Source of the DNA: Spiribacter halobius | Lineage (GTDB): Bacteria > Pseudomonadota > Gammaproteobacteria > Nitrococcales > Nitrococcaceae | Reading direction: 5' to 3' | DNA length: 64,000 nucleotides | NCBI RefSeq assembly: GCF_020883455.1 | Contig: NZ_CP086615.1 | Span: 1,116,001 to 1,180,000 of the forward strand | Part shown: piece by piece, positions 48,965 through 57,367 of the stretch | Numbering within the stretch: the stretch's first letter is position 1 | How the letters are laid out: each line of letters begins with the position of its first letter | Made by a program: the position numbers and the translations under genes | The notes under the pieces: generated by a model | What the model was told of the DNA's origin: nothing | The model's database searches: none | Seen by the model: only the letters and a program-made list of their open reading frames with translations

Positions 48965-50362
48965 ATGTTCAGCAGTCTCAGTGATCGCCTGGAAGCCATC
49001 GGCAAGCGCCTGCGCGGCCAGGGCCGCCTGACCGAGGACAACGTCCGCGACACCCTGCGCGAGGTGCGTATGGCGCTGCTCGAGGCGGATGTCGCCCTGC
49101 CTGTGGTGAAGGACTTCATCGCCGACGTCCGCGAGCGCGCCCTCGGCACCGAGGTGATGAAGAGCCTGAGCCCGGGCCAGGCCTTCGTGAAGATCGTGCG
49201 CGACGAGCTCGTGCGCGTGATGGGCGAGAAGAACGATGCCCTCGATCTCAGCACCCGGCCGCCGGCGGTGGTGATGGTCGCGGGGCTGCAGGGCTCCGGC
49301 AAGACCACCAGCATCGCCAAGCTCGGACGCTGGCTGCGCGAGCGCGAAAAGAAGAAGGTGCTGACGGTCTCCCTGGACGTCTACCGCCCCGCCGCCATCG
49401 ATCAGCTCGAGCGCCTGGCCGGTGAGGTGGGCGTGGACTTCCAGCCCACGGCGGCGGACGCCGATCCGGTGACGGCGGCAAGGGCGGCGCTGGAGCGGGC
49501 CCGCACCGGATACTACGACGTCCTGCTGGTGGACACTGCCGGGCGCCTGCACGTCGACGAGGACATGATGGGCGAGGCCCGTCGCATCCACGAGGCGGTC
49601 TCGCCGGTGGAGACGCTGTTCGTGGTGGACAGCATGACCGGTCAGGACGCCGTCAACACCGCCCGCGCCTTCGACGAGGCACTGCCGCTTACCGGGCTCA
49701 TCCTCACCAAGACCGACGGCGATGCCCGCGGCGGCGCCGCGCTGTCCATCCGCCACGTCACCGGCAAGCCGATCAAGTTCCTCGGCGTGGGCGAGAAGAC
49801 TGACGCGCTGGAGCCGTTCCATCCGGACCGGGTCGCCTCGCGGATCCTCGGCATGGGCGACGTGCTGAGCCTGGTGGAGGAGGTCGAGCGCAGCGTCGAT
49901 CAGGGCCAGGCCGAGCGCATGGCCGCCAAGCTCAAGAAGGGCAAGGGATTCGATCTGGAGGATCTGCGCGAGCAGATGGCTCAGGTGACGAAGATGGGCG
50001 GCTTCGGCGGGCTGATGGACAAGCTCCCGGGCATGGGCAAGATGACCGAGCAGATGAAGGGGCAGATGGACGACCGCCAGGTGCGCCGTCAGATCGCCAT
50101 CATCGACTCCATGACCCCGGCCGAGCGCCGCCGCCCGGAGATCATCAACGGCTCGCGCAAGCGCCGGATCGCCACCGGCTCCGGCCTGCAGGTGCAGGAC
50201 GTCAACCGGCTGCTGAAACAGCACAAGCAGATGCAGAAGATGATGAAGCAGCTGAAAAAGGGCGGGATGAAAAAGATGATGCGCCAGCTCGGCGGCGGGG
50301 GCGGCATGCCCCCCGGCGGCATGCCCCCGGGAGGCGGCCTGCCGCCGGGGCTCGGGCGCTAG
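48965..50362 (+). CDS. ffh: Signal recognition particle protein Ffh
   Basis: A 465-residue SRP GTPase that, with 4.5S RNA, targets membrane proteins to FtsY. The N-domain has LEAIGKRLRGQGRLTEDNV, and the G-domain has GLQGSGKTTS, DVYRPAAIDQL, DTAGR, and TKTDGDARGG. The C-terminal M domain is methionine-rich and contains GSGLQVQDVNRLLKQHKQM, ending in a Gly/Pro/Met tail. The start is ATG 48965. The TAG stop at 50360-50362 falls within a TAGCCCGC sequence, the same left end as the family-2 repeats. It is upstream of rpsP. Confidence 0.97.
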   Translation: MFSSLSDRLEAIGKRLRGQGRLTEDNVRDTLREVRMALLEADVALPVVKDFIADVRERALGTEVMKSLSPGQAFVKIVRDELVRVMGEKNDALDLSTRPPAVVMVAGLQGSGKTTSIAKLGRWLREREKKKVLTVSLDVYRPAAIDQLERLAGEVGVDFQPTAADADPVTAARAALERARTGYYDVLLVDTAGRLHVDEDMMGEARRIHEAVSPVETLFVVDSMTGQDAVNTARAFDEALPLTGLILTKTDGDARGGAALSIRHVTGKPIKFLGVGEKTDALEPFHPDRVASRILGMGDVLSLVEEVERSVDQGQAERMAAKLKKGKGFDLEDLREQMAQVTKMGGFGGLMDKLPGMGKMTEQMKGQMDDRQVRRQIAIIDSMTPAERRRPEIINGSRKRRIATGSGLQVQDVNRLLKQHKQMQKMMKQLKKGGMKKMMRQLGGGGGMPPGGMPPGGGLPPGLGR

Positions 50363-50390
50363 CCCGCCGCGCTGCGGTGGCACAGAGGCC

Positions 50391-50433
50391 GCCTAGCCCG
50401 CAGCCGTGAATCGGTGAGATATGCGGGCTAGGC
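50391..50433. repeat. Family-2 repeat, copy d
   Basis: Perfect 12-bp inverted repeat: GCCTAGCCCGCA (50391-50402) and its complement (50422-50433), with GAATCGGTGAGATATGCGGG. It lies between ffh and rpsP, directly upstream of the rpsP promoter candidate. Confidence 0.85.
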
Positions 50434-50461
50434 TTCACTTCGCGCTCTATTCGCGTACAAT
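50434..50461 (+). promoter_or_regulatory. Candidate promoter of rpsP-rimM-trmD-rplS
   Basis: TTCACT (50434-50439), 16 bp, TACAAT (50456-50461), about 65 bp before the rpsP ATG. The boxes are a fair match to sigma-70. The long leader would leave room for further control. Confidence 0.5.
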
Positions 50462-50526
50462 TGGCGGCTTTATCAAGGCTGGCCTCCCGCTAGGCGAAGC
50501 AGATTCCAAGGGGTTGAACGCACGCA

Positions 50527-50796
50527 ATGGTTACGATTCGTCTCGCCCGCACGGGTGCCAAGAAGCGGCCCTTTTACCATCTCGTGGTTACGGACAGCCG
50601 GAATGCGCGGGACGGGCGCTTCATCGAGCGGCTCGGCTTCTATAATCCGGTGGCCGCCGGCCAGGAAGTGCCGATGCGCATCGACCTGGAGCGCGTGGAC
50701 CACTGGCTCGGCCACGGCGCGCAGGCCTCGGAGAGCGCGAGCCGGCTGATCAGCAAGGCGCGCAAGGGCGCCGCCGCGGAGGCGGAGAGCGCCTGA
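50527..50796 (+). CDS. rpsP: 30S ribosomal protein S16
   Basis: An 89-residue ribosomal protein with the canonical start [20 protein letters not shown] and the middle GFYNPVA. Normal size. It is the first gene of the conserved rpsP-rimM-trmD-rplS operon. It ends with a TGA next to family-2 repeat copy e. There is a weak ribosome site (GGGG) upstream of ATG 50527. Confidence 0.97.
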   Translation: MVTIRLARTGAKKRPFYHLVVTDSRNARDGRFIERLGFYNPVAAGQEVPMRIDLERVDHWLGHGAQASESASRLISKARKGAAAEAESA

Positions 50797-50856
50797 GCCC
50801 GGTCCGCACCGCTGACCCCGGCGGCCGCAGCCGCGAATCGGTGAGCTATCCGGGCT
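50796..50856. repeat. Family-2 repeat, copy e, inside the rpsP-rimM operon
   Basis: Arms AGCCCGG (50796-50802) and CCGGGCT (50850-50856) with the core GAATCGGTGAGCTATCCGGG. It lies between rpsP and rimM, right against the rpsP stop codon and 7 bp before the rimM ATG. A hairpin at this position could influence expression within the operon. Confidence 0.75.
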
Positions 50857-50862
50857 AAAGCC

Positions 50863-51381
50863 ATGGTGGACGTGCAGGCCGACGACGAGCGCATCGTTCT
50901 CGGTGAGATCGTGGGCGTCCACGGGGTCGGTGGCCGGGTCAAGGTCCACTCGTGGACGCGGCCGCCAGAGAATCTGTTCGACTACCGGGACTGGGAGCTG
51001 CAGCTGGCGGGCACGGTCACACCGGTGCGTCTGGTGGAGGGCCGCCGGCAGGGGCGGCATCTCCTGGCCCGCATCGAGGGGCTGAGCGATCGCGATGCCG
51101 CCCTGGCCTGGCGCGGTGCGCGGATTGCCGTCCCCAGCTCGGCGCTGCCGCCTGCCGGCGCCGGCGAATACTACTGGGCCGAGCTGGAGGGCCTGGAGGT
51201 GGTGACCCGCGAGGGTCAGGTACTCGGGCAGGTGGACCACCTGCTCGAGACCGGAGCCAACGACGTCCTCGTGGTGCGGGGTGAGCGCGAGCGGCTGGTT
51301 CCCTACGTGCCCGGCACCTACGTGCTGGAGGTGGATCTCGCGGCGGCACGCATCACCGTCGACTGGGATCCGGAGTTCTAG
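50863..51381 (+). CDS. rimM: Ribosome maturation factor RimM
   Basis: A 172-residue protein that helps 16S rRNA processing and 30S assembly by binding S19. N-terminal RimM domain with [19 protein letters not shown] and a PRC-barrel C-terminal part with [21 protein letters not shown] and [13 protein letters not shown]. Length and order match the family. The start ATG 50863 lacks a strong ribosome site, perhaps replaced by the upstream hairpin. Confidence 0.96.
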   Translation: MVDVQADDERIVLGEIVGVHGVGGRVKVHSWTRPPENLFDYRDWELQLAGTVTPVRLVEGRRQGRHLLARIEGLSDRDAALAWRGARIAVPSSALPPAGAGEYYWAELEGLEVVTREGQVLGQVDHLLETGANDVLVVRGERERLVPYVPGTYVLEVDLAAARITVDWDPEF

Positions 51382-51386
51382 GCGGT

Positions 51387-52145
51387 TTGCGTTTCGACGT
51401 CGTAACCGTTTTCCCGGAGCTGGTCCGGGCGCTGACCGACTACGGCGTGCTCGGGCGGGCGGCAGAGGCCGGCCTGCTGGAGCTGGTGACCTGGAACCCG
51501 CGGGACTATGCCCGCGACCGGCACCGCACGGTGGACGACCGCCCCTACGGCGGCGGCCCGGGCATGGTCATGAAGGTGGAGCCGCTGCGCAGCACGCTGC
51601 AGGCAGCGCGCGCCGCGGGTGCCCCGGCCTCGGTGGTGTACATGAGTCCGCAGGGCCCGCCGCTGGACCAGGCGCGGGTGACCGAGCTGGCAAGCCGGGA
51701 GCGGGTGATCCTGCTCTGCGGGCGCTACGAGGGCATCGACGAGCGGCTGCTGGCGCTGGAAGTGGACGAGGAGCTGTCCATCGGCGACTACGTCGTCAGC
51801 GGCGGCGAGCTGCCGGCCATGGTCGTGATCGACGCCGTGGCCCGCTGCCTGCCGGGCGTGCTCGGCCACGAGGACTCGGCGGCCCAGGACTCGTTTCGGG
51901 CGGGGCTGCTGGACTGCCCGCACTACACGCGCCCGGAGCGTGTGGCGGGGCTCGAGGTGCCGCCGGTGCTGCTGAGCGGGGATCATCAGGCGGTGGCGCG
52001 CTGGCGCTACCGCGAGGCGCTGGGGCGGACCTGGCGCCGGCGCCCTGACCTGCTGGCGGGGCGCGTGCTGGACGCCGAGGCGCAGGCACTGCTGCGCGAG
52101 TATCGCGAGGCCCACGGCGACGACGAGCCGGGGCCCGAAGAGTGA
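51387..52145 (+). CDS. trmD: tRNA (guanine-N1)-methyltransferase TrmD
   Basis: A 252-residue SPOUT methyltransferase that makes m1G37 in tRNA. Features: [12 protein letters not shown] at the N-terminus, [29 protein letters not shown] (knot), and [15 protein letters not shown]. The start is TTG at 51387, because no ATG or GTG lies between the rimM stop (51381) and the conserved first residues. The gap to rimM is five bases. TTG starts are rare in such genes and usually lower expression, common for trmD relative to the ribosomal proteins. Confidence 0.95.
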   Translation: MRFDVVTVFPELVRALTDYGVLGRAAEAGLLELVTWNPRDYARDRHRTVDDRPYGGGPGMVMKVEPLRSTLQAARAAGAPASVVYMSPQGPPLDQARVTELASRERVILLCGRYEGIDERLLALEVDEELSIGDYVVSGGELPAMVVIDAVARCLPGVLGHEDSAAQDSFRAGLLDCPHYTRPERVAGLEVPPVLLSGDHQAVARWRYREALGRTWRRRPDLLAGRVLDAEAQALLREYREAHGDDEPGPEE

Positions 52146-52212
52146 AGGCAAACGCGGGCCCACACTGCTCCGGCGGACGGGCCCGCAGAACACGACCAGG
52201 GGATCGAAGGCC

Positions 52213-52602
52213 ATGAGCAACATCATCGAGGAGCTCGAGCGCGAGCAGGTGGAGCAGTCGGGGCGCAGCCTCGCCGACATCCATCCCGGCGACACCGTGC
52301 TCGTCAACGTCTGGGTCAAGGAGGGCAACCGCGAGCGCACCCAGCCCTTCGAGGGCGTGGTCATCGCCAAGCGCAACCGCGGCGTGAACTCGTCCTTCAC
52401 GGTGCGCAAGGTCTCCCACGGCGAGGGCGTGGAGCGGGTGTTTCAGCTGCACAGCCCGCTGATCGAGAGCATCCAGGTCAAGCGTCGGGGTGACGTGCGC
52501 CGCGCCAAGCTCTATTTCCTGCGGGAGCGTCAGGGCAAGGCCGCGCGCATCAAGGAGAAGGTGCGGACCAAGGCGAGCAAGGCCGCCAGCAAGGCGAGCT
52601 GA
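52213..52602 (+). CDS. rplS: 50S ribosomal protein L19
   Basis: A 129-residue ribosomal protein with the conserved [28 protein letters not shown] region (its first part reads [11 protein letters not shown]) and [18 protein letters not shown]. The C-terminus is lysine/alanine-rich and a little longer than in E. coli. It starts at ATG 52213, 67 bp after trmD, and ends the operon. A bidirectional terminator follows 22 bp later. Confidence 0.97.
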   Translation: MSNIIEELEREQVEQSGRSLADIHPGDTVLVNVWVKEGNRERTQPFEGVVIAKRNRGVNSSFTVRKVSHGEGVERVFQLHSPLIESIQVKRRGDVRRAKLYFLRERQGKAARIKEKVRTKASKAASKAS

Positions 52603-52624
52603 TCGCGCTCGGCGGCACGCCGAC

Positions 52625-52652
52625 GGAAAACCCGCCTTAGTGCGGGTTTTCC
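52625..52652. terminator. Bidirectional intrinsic terminator for rplS and serB
   Basis: GGAAAACCCGC (52625-52635) pairs with GCGGGTTTTCC (52642-52652), six-base loop. The stem begins 22 bp after the rplS stop. The right arm includes the last codons and stop of serB (stop 52637-52639), so the opposite gene's end is coded in the hairpin. A T-run is present on each strand. Confidence 0.9.
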
Positions 52653-53866
52653 GCGTCCTTCATGCCCATGAGGTAGAGCACGCCGTCCAGGCCGATGGTG
52701 GAGATGGCCTGACGCGCGCTCTTCTGGACCAGCGGCTTGGCATGGAAGGCGATGCCGAGTCCGGCGACCCGCAGCATGGGCAGGTCGTTGGCGCCATCGC
52801 CGACGGCGATGACCTGGGCGAGCTCGATCCCCTCCTCGGCCGCGATCTCGCGCAGCAGCGCCGCCTTGCGCTCGCCATCCACGATCTCGCCGAGCACCCG
52901 CCCCGTGAGCCGGCCGTCGACGATCTCCAGGCGGTTGGCGTGGACGTAGTCGAGCCGGAGCCGGCGCTGCAGCCGTCGGCCGAAGTAGTCGAACCCCCCC
53001 GAGATCACCGCAGTCCGGTAGCCCAGGGTGCGCAGCGTCTTCAGCAGCCGCTCGGCGCCCTCGGTCAGGGTCAGGCGCTCGGCGACGCGCTCGAGCACCG
53101 ACTCCTCCAGCCCCTCCAGCAGCGCCACGCGCTGGCGCAGGCTCTCGCTGAAGTCGATCTCGCCCCGCATCGCCGCCGCGGTGACCCGGCTCACCGCCTC
53201 GCCGGCGCCGGCCTCCCAGGCCAGCTCGTCGATCACCTCCTCGCGGATCAGCGTGGAATCCATGTCGAAGACCACGAGCCGGCGGTTGCGGCGGTAGAAG
53301 TTGTCCTCCTGAAAGGAGATGTCCACGTCCATCTCCTCGGAGATGGAGAGGAACTCCGCCTTCATGGCATCCGCGTCGGCGGGCTCGCCGCGCAGGGTGA
53401 GCTCCAGGCAGGCACGGCTGCCCCGGTCGTCGTCGTGGAGGGCGCTGCGGCCGGACAGGCGCACGATGTCCTCGATGTTGAGCCCGTGCGCCGTGACTAC
53501 GCCGGCGATGCGGGCGATCTGCAAGGCGGTGACCCGGCGGCCGAGCAGGGTGAGCACATAGCGCTGCCGCGGCTCGCCCACTACCCAGCGCTCGTATTCC
53601 TCCCCGCTTACCGGGGTGAAGCGCACCCGCAGATCCAGCTTGTGGGCCTCGAACAGCAGATCCTTGAGCACCGGGGCTGACCGGGCCGCGTCGGGGAGCT
53701 TGATCAGGATGCCCAGGGCCAGGGTGTCCTGGATCATGGCCTGGCCGATGTCAAGCACGCGGACGTCGTAGCCGGCGAGGATGCCCATGAGCGAGGCGGT
53801 GATGCCCGGCCGGTCGGTCCCGGAGAAATTGACGAGGACGATTTCGCTCTCGGCGTGCTCGCTCAT
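52637..53866 (-). CDS. serB: Phosphoserine phosphatase
   Basis: Last step of serine synthesis: hydrolyses phosphoserine. A 409-residue long-form SerB. Residues about 1-185 form two ACT-like regulatory domains (VNFSGTDRPGITASLM, then YVLTLLGRRVTALQIARIAGV), and the HAD phosphatase domain begins with DMDSTLIREEV (Asp201, nucleophile), with a later VISGGFDYF and AVGDGANDLPML. The C-terminus is GVLYLMGMKDAENPH, its last codons lying in the terminator. Serine inhibition through the ACT domains is known for relatives. Convergent with rplS. Confidence 0.96.
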   Translation of the reverse strand: MSEHAESEIVLVNFSGTDRPGITASLMGILAGYDVRVLDIGQAMIQDTLALGILIKLPDAARSAPVLKDLLFEAHKLDLRVRFTPVSGEEYERWVVGEPRQRYVLTLLGRRVTALQIARIAGVVTAHGLNIEDIVRLSGRSALHDDDRGSRACLELTLRGEPADADAMKAEFLSISEEMDVDISFQEDNFYRRNRRLVVFDMDSTLIREEVIDELAWEAGAGEAVSRVTAAAMRGEIDFSESLRQRVALLEGLEESVLERVAERLTLTEGAERLLKTLRTLGYRTAVISGGFDYFGRRLQRRLRLDYVHANRLEIVDGRLTGRVLGEIVDGERKAALLREIAAEEGIELAQVIAVGDGANDLPMLRVAGLGIAFHAKPLVQKSARQAISTIGLDGVLYLMGMKDAENPH

Positions 53867-54092
53867 GACAGAACCGTGTTGCGGAAAGGCCCGCCATTGT
53901 AGGGCATTCGATCGCGCCCGGCAGGAGCACTGCCAGTGTCCGGTGTTACGGGTTGCTGCGGCCTCCGGGGCGCCTTGCGCTGGCGCCGCTGCGGGCCTCA
54001 GAGCGAGAAGGAACTTGCGAAACGGGACACTGGTGCAGCCGCGCCGGCGCGGGGGCTACCATGGCGGAAACGTTCCTGCGACGGGAGGTCTG

Positions 54093-54839
54093 GTGCAGGC
54101 ACTGTCTCCAGCGCTGGCTGCGCAGATCGCCGAGGCCCGGCGCGTGACTGCCCTGACCGGAGCGGGCATGTCCGCGGAGAGCGGGGTGCCCACCTTCCGC
54201 GATGCGCAGACCGGCCTCTGGGCCCGCTATGACCCGGCTGAGCTGGCGACGCCCGAGGCCTTCGAGCGGGATCCGTCCCGGGTCTGGCAGTGGTACGCCT
54301 GGCGCCGCGAGCTGGTGACGCGCGCCGAGCCCAATGCCGGACACCGGGCCCTGGCGCGGTGGGCCCGCCACGCGCGCGTGACCGTGGTCACCCAGAACGT
54401 GGATGGCCTGCACCAGCAGGCCGGATCGCCGGAAGTGCTGGAGCTGCACGGCAACCTCCGGCGGTCGATCTGTAGCGCCGGTTGCGGCGAGCAGCCGGTG
54501 GGGGAGGGCGAGCCCCCGCCGTGCCCGCGCTGCGGGGCGCCGCTGCGCCCGGATGTGGTCTGGTTCGGCGAGATGCTGCCGGAGGCAGCGCTGAACGGCG
54601 CGCTGGCGGCCGTGGAGGCGGCCGATATCGTGCTGAGCATCGGCACGGCGAATCAGGTGCAGCCGGCCGCCTCGCTGCCGCACCTGGCGCGGCGGAACGG
54701 CTGCCTGGTGGTGGAGGTCAACCCGGAGGAGACACCGCTCACCCCGGAGGCAGACTGGAGCCTGCGGGGTACCGCCGCCGGTCTGCTGCCGCTGCTGCTG
54801 GAAGCCGCTACTGAACAAAGGGTGCAACGTGATGAGTGA
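54093..54839 (+). CDS. cobB: NAD-dependent protein deacylase (sirtuin, class III)
   Basis: A 248-residue sirtuin. [15 protein letters not shown] (residues 23-37) binds [11 protein letters not shown] is the ribose site, and His119 in LELHGN is the catalytic base. Four zinc cysteines are at about 127, 131, 144 and 147. A Tyr68-x-x-Arg71 motif (YAWR) matches the class III signature of SIRT5/CobB, which prefers succinyl- and malonyl-lysine. The start is GTG 54093 because GGAGG precedes it and no ATG is nearby. Its end overlaps msrB by 8 bp, so the two are co-translated. Confidence 0.9.
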   Translation: MQALSPALAAQIAEARRVTALTGAGMSAESGVPTFRDAQTGLWARYDPAELATPEAFERDPSRVWQWYAWRRELVTRAEPNAGHRALARWARHARVTVVTQNVDGLHQQAGSPEVLELHGNLRRSICSAGCGEQPVGEGEPPPCPRCGAPLRPDVVWFGEMLPEAALNGALAAVEAADIVLSIGTANQVQPAASLPHLARRNGCLVVEVNPEETPLTPEADWSLRGTAAGLLPLLLEAATEQRVQRDE

Positions 54840-55236
54840 TGCCAGCCGACATGACGACGCCTACTGGCGTGAGCACCTGACCCCGGAACAGTACCGGGTG
54901 ACGCGCCAGAAGGGCACCGAGCCGCCATTCACGGGGCGGTTCAACGCCTTCAAGGAGGACGGCGTGTTCAAGTGCGTCTGCTGTGGCGGGACGCTGTTCG
55001 ACTCCGGCCAGAAGTACGACTCCGGCAGTGGCTGGCCGAGCTTCTGGGCGCCGGCCGACGACGCGGCCGTCGCCACCGAGACCGATACCAGCTTCGGCAT
55101 GCGCCGCACGGAGGTGTTGTGCCGGGATTGCGGCGCGCACCTCGGGCATGTGTTCGAGGATGGCCCGGAGCCGACGGGGCTGCGCTACTGCATCAACTCC
55201 GTCGCCCTCACCTTCGAGGCCCGTAGAGGTGGTTAG
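54832..55236 (+). CDS. msrB: Peptide-methionine (R)-S-oxide reductase MsrB
   Basis: Reduces methionine R-sulfoxide in proteins. A 134-residue, normal-length MsrB with a zinc site at Cys48/Cys51 and Cys97/Cys100 (CVCC, CRDC) and catalytic Cys120 in [15 protein letters not shown] and [10 protein letters not shown] are the classic motifs. The start is ATG 54832 (a GTG one codon upstream is possible), overlapping the cobB stop. No signal peptide is seen, so cytoplasmic. Confidence 0.96.
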   Translation: MSDASRHDDAYWREHLTPEQYRVTRQKGTEPPFTGRFNAFKEDGVFKCVCCGGTLFDSGQKYDSGSGWPSFWAPADDAAVATETDTSFGMRRTEVLCRDCGAHLGHVFEDGPEPTGLRYCINSVALTFEARRGG

Positions 55237-55277
55237 CCGCCCGGGCAAGCGCTGCCAGCTGGTGGGACCGGCGGCGC

Positions 55278-55307
55278 TTGTCGGCGCCAGCGACACCCCG
55301 GTATGCT
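55278..55307 (+). promoter_or_regulatory. Candidate promoter of the acetolactate synthase gene
   Basis: TTGTCG (55278-55283), 18 bp, TATGCT (55302-55307), 38 bp before the ATG. Fair match to sigma-70; no operator or attenuator was recognised. Confidence 0.4.
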
Positions 55308-55345
55308 TAATGGTCCACTCCACAACTCTCTGATTTCGGGGCACC

Positions 55346-57223
55346 ATGACTCAGGAAGCCGTCCTCGCTACCGCCACCCCTCCCACGGAGACCCGGACCC
55401 GGCACCCGCTGGCCGGGGAGCGCATGAGCGGGGCGGAGATGGTAATTCAGGTGCTGGCGGACGAGGGCGTGGACACCGTCTTCGGCTACAGCGGCGGCGC
55501 CATCCTGCCGACGTACGACGCCATCTTTCGCTACAACGAAAAGCACCGCAGCGCCGAGGGCGAGGATCCGATGCGCCTGGTGGTGCCCGCGAACGAGCAG
55601 GGTGCCGGCTTCATGGCGGCCGGCTACGCCCGCAGCACCGGCAAGGTGGGGGTTTTCCTGGTCACCTCCGGGCCCGGGGCGACCAACACCGTCACGCCCA
55701 TCCGCGACTGCATGGCCGACTCCGTCCCCGTGGTGCTGATCACCGGCCAGGTCGCGCGTGGCGCGATGGGCACGGACGCCTTCCAGGAGGCGCCCATCGT
55801 CAACATCATGGGCAACTGCGCCAAGCACGTTTTCCTGGTGACCCGCGCCGAGCAGCTCGAGGACACCCTGCGCACCGCCTTCGAGGTGGCCCGCTCCGGG
55901 CGCCCCGGTCCGGTGGTGGTGGACCTGCCGAAGGACGTGCAGAACTGGGTGGGCGAGTACAAGGGCAGCGGCCTGCTCGGGATCCGCGGCTATCGCCAGC
56001 GCATGGAGTCGCTGCGCCAGGCCAAGCTCTCCGAGCGCAAGTGCCGCCAGTTCTTCGAGCTGCTGGAGCACTCCAGCCGGCCGCTGCTCTATGTCGGCGG
56101 CGGCGTGGTCAGCGGTGATGCGGCGGACGCCCTTACCGAGTTCGCCAGGACCTTCAACATCCCCGTGGTGACCACGGTGATGGGTCTCGGCGCCATCGAC
56201 AGCAAGGATGACCTCTGCCTGCACATGCTGGGCATGCACGGGACGGCCTACGCCAACTACGCGGTGGAGGACTGCGACTTCATCATCGCCGTCGGGGCGC
56301 GGTTCGATGACCGCGTCGCCGCCAAGGCCGAGCTTTTCGCCCCGCTGGCCGAGCACGTCGCCCACATCGACATCGACGCCGCCGAGATCGGCAAGGTGAA
56401 GCTGGTGGACTGGGCGCATGTGGGCGAGGCGCGCCGCTCGCTGCGCCAGCTGACCGAATACGGCCGCAACAGTGGCTTCCGCCGCGACTTCGGGCCCTGG
56501 CTGGAGCACGTGCGTGCCCTGCGTGAGCGCCATCCGATGAATTTCGAGCGCAACAGCCCGCTGATCCAGCCCCAGGAGGTGATGGAGCGGCTGAACGCGC
56601 TCACCGGCGGCGAGGCCATCGTGAGCACGGGCGTCGGCCAGCACCAGATGTGGGCGGCGCAGTACCTCGATTTCCGCCGCTCCCGTCTGTGGCTCACCTC
56701 GGGCTCGATGGGCACCATGGGCTTCGGCCTGCCGGCGGCCATCGGGGCGCAGTTCGCCAACCCCGATGCACTGGTGATCGACGTCGACGGCGACGGCAGC
56801 ATCCGCATGAATCTCGGCGAGATGGAGACCGTGACCACCTACGATCTGCCGGTGAAGGTGCTGCTGCTCAACAACAACGGCGACGGCATGGTCCGTCAGT
56901 GGCAGCGGCTCTACTTCGGGGACCGCTTCTCCGGCAGTGACAAGTCCTTGCATCGCAAGGACTTCATCAAGGCGGCGGAATCCGATGGCTTCGGCTTCGC
57001 CCGGCGCGTGGCCGACAAGGGTGAGCTGCCGGAGGCGCTGGAGGCCTTCATCCGCTTCCCGGGCCCGGCGTTCCTCGAGGTGATGGTGGATCCGGATGCC
57101 GGCGTCTATCCGATGGTGGGCCCCGGCATGGGCTACAAGCAGATGGTCACCGGAGAGCACATCCCCGGCCGCGAGCTCCCCGAGGCCGGCTCCGGCAAGG
57201 TCGACCCGTCCGAGGCGTTCTGA
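55346..57223 (+). CDS. ilvB: Acetolactate synthase large subunit-type TPP enzyme
   Basis: Makes 2-acetolactate or acetohydroxybutyrate for valine/isoleucine synthesis. The 625-residue product has FGYSGGAILPTYDAIF, then NEQGAGFMAAGYARSTGK (the catalytic Glu in NEQ), SGPGATNTVTPI, and the FAD-related middle domain. The TPP-binding motif starts DGDGSIRMNLGEM near residue 481 and ends with NNNGDGMV. It is about 50 residues longer than E. coli IlvI, with an extra N-terminal 25 and a loop RSAEGEDPM. No regulatory subunit (ilvN/H) or ilvC follows; instead family-1 repeat copy E does. The gene may be a stand-alone synthase or have a distant small subunit. Confidence 0.85.
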   Translation: MTQEAVLATATPPTETRTRHPLAGERMSGAEMVIQVLADEGVDTVFGYSGGAILPTYDAIFRYNEKHRSAEGEDPMRLVVPANEQGAGFMAAGYARSTGKVGVFLVTSGPGATNTVTPIRDCMADSVPVVLITGQVARGAMGTDAFQEAPIVNIMGNCAKHVFLVTRAEQLEDTLRTAFEVARSGRPGPVVVDLPKDVQNWVGEYKGSGLLGIRGYRQRMESLRQAKLSERKCRQFFELLEHSSRPLLYVGGGVVSGDAADALTEFARTFNIPVVTTVMGLGAIDSKDDLCLHMLGMHGTAYANYAVEDCDFIIAVGARFDDRVAAKAELFAPLAEHVAHIDIDAAEIGKVKLVDWAHVGEARRSLRQLTEYGRNSGFRRDFGPWLEHVRALRERHPMNFERNSPLIQPQEVMERLNALTGGEAIVSTGVGQHQMWAAQYLDFRRSRLWLTSGSMGTMGFGLPAAIGAQFANPDALVIDVDGDGSIRMNLGEMETVTTYDLPVKVLLLNNNGDGMVRQWQRLYFGDRFSGSDKSLHRKDFIKAAESDGFGFARRVADKGELPEALEAFIRFPGPAFLEVMVDPDAGVYPMVGPGMGYKQMVTGEHIPGRELPEAGSGKVDPSEAF

Positions 57224-57255
57224 CCTTCCTGGGCAGTGGGTGCTATCCGTTTTTG

Positions 57256-57367
57256 AACACAACGACACAACGGCCACAACGAATCACAACGGAAGAAATA
57301 TCTGGTTGAGCAGGAAGAGAAGTTCCTGCGTTGTGCCCCGTTGTGCTCGTGGTGTCGTTGTGTTTAA
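57256..57367. repeat. Family-1 inverted repeat, copy E
   Basis: Starts AACACAACGACACAACGGCC and ends GTTGTGTTTAA. It lies between convergent ilvB and the coiled-coil gene. The stop codon of the latter (57364-57366 on the minus strand) is inside the repeat's right end. Confidence 0.9.

Noticed and set aside
53933-54032. Inverted repeat CCAGTGTCC / GGACACTGG between serB and cobB
   Set aside because: Arms are short and about 80 bp apart; no second copy in the window, so chance is likely.
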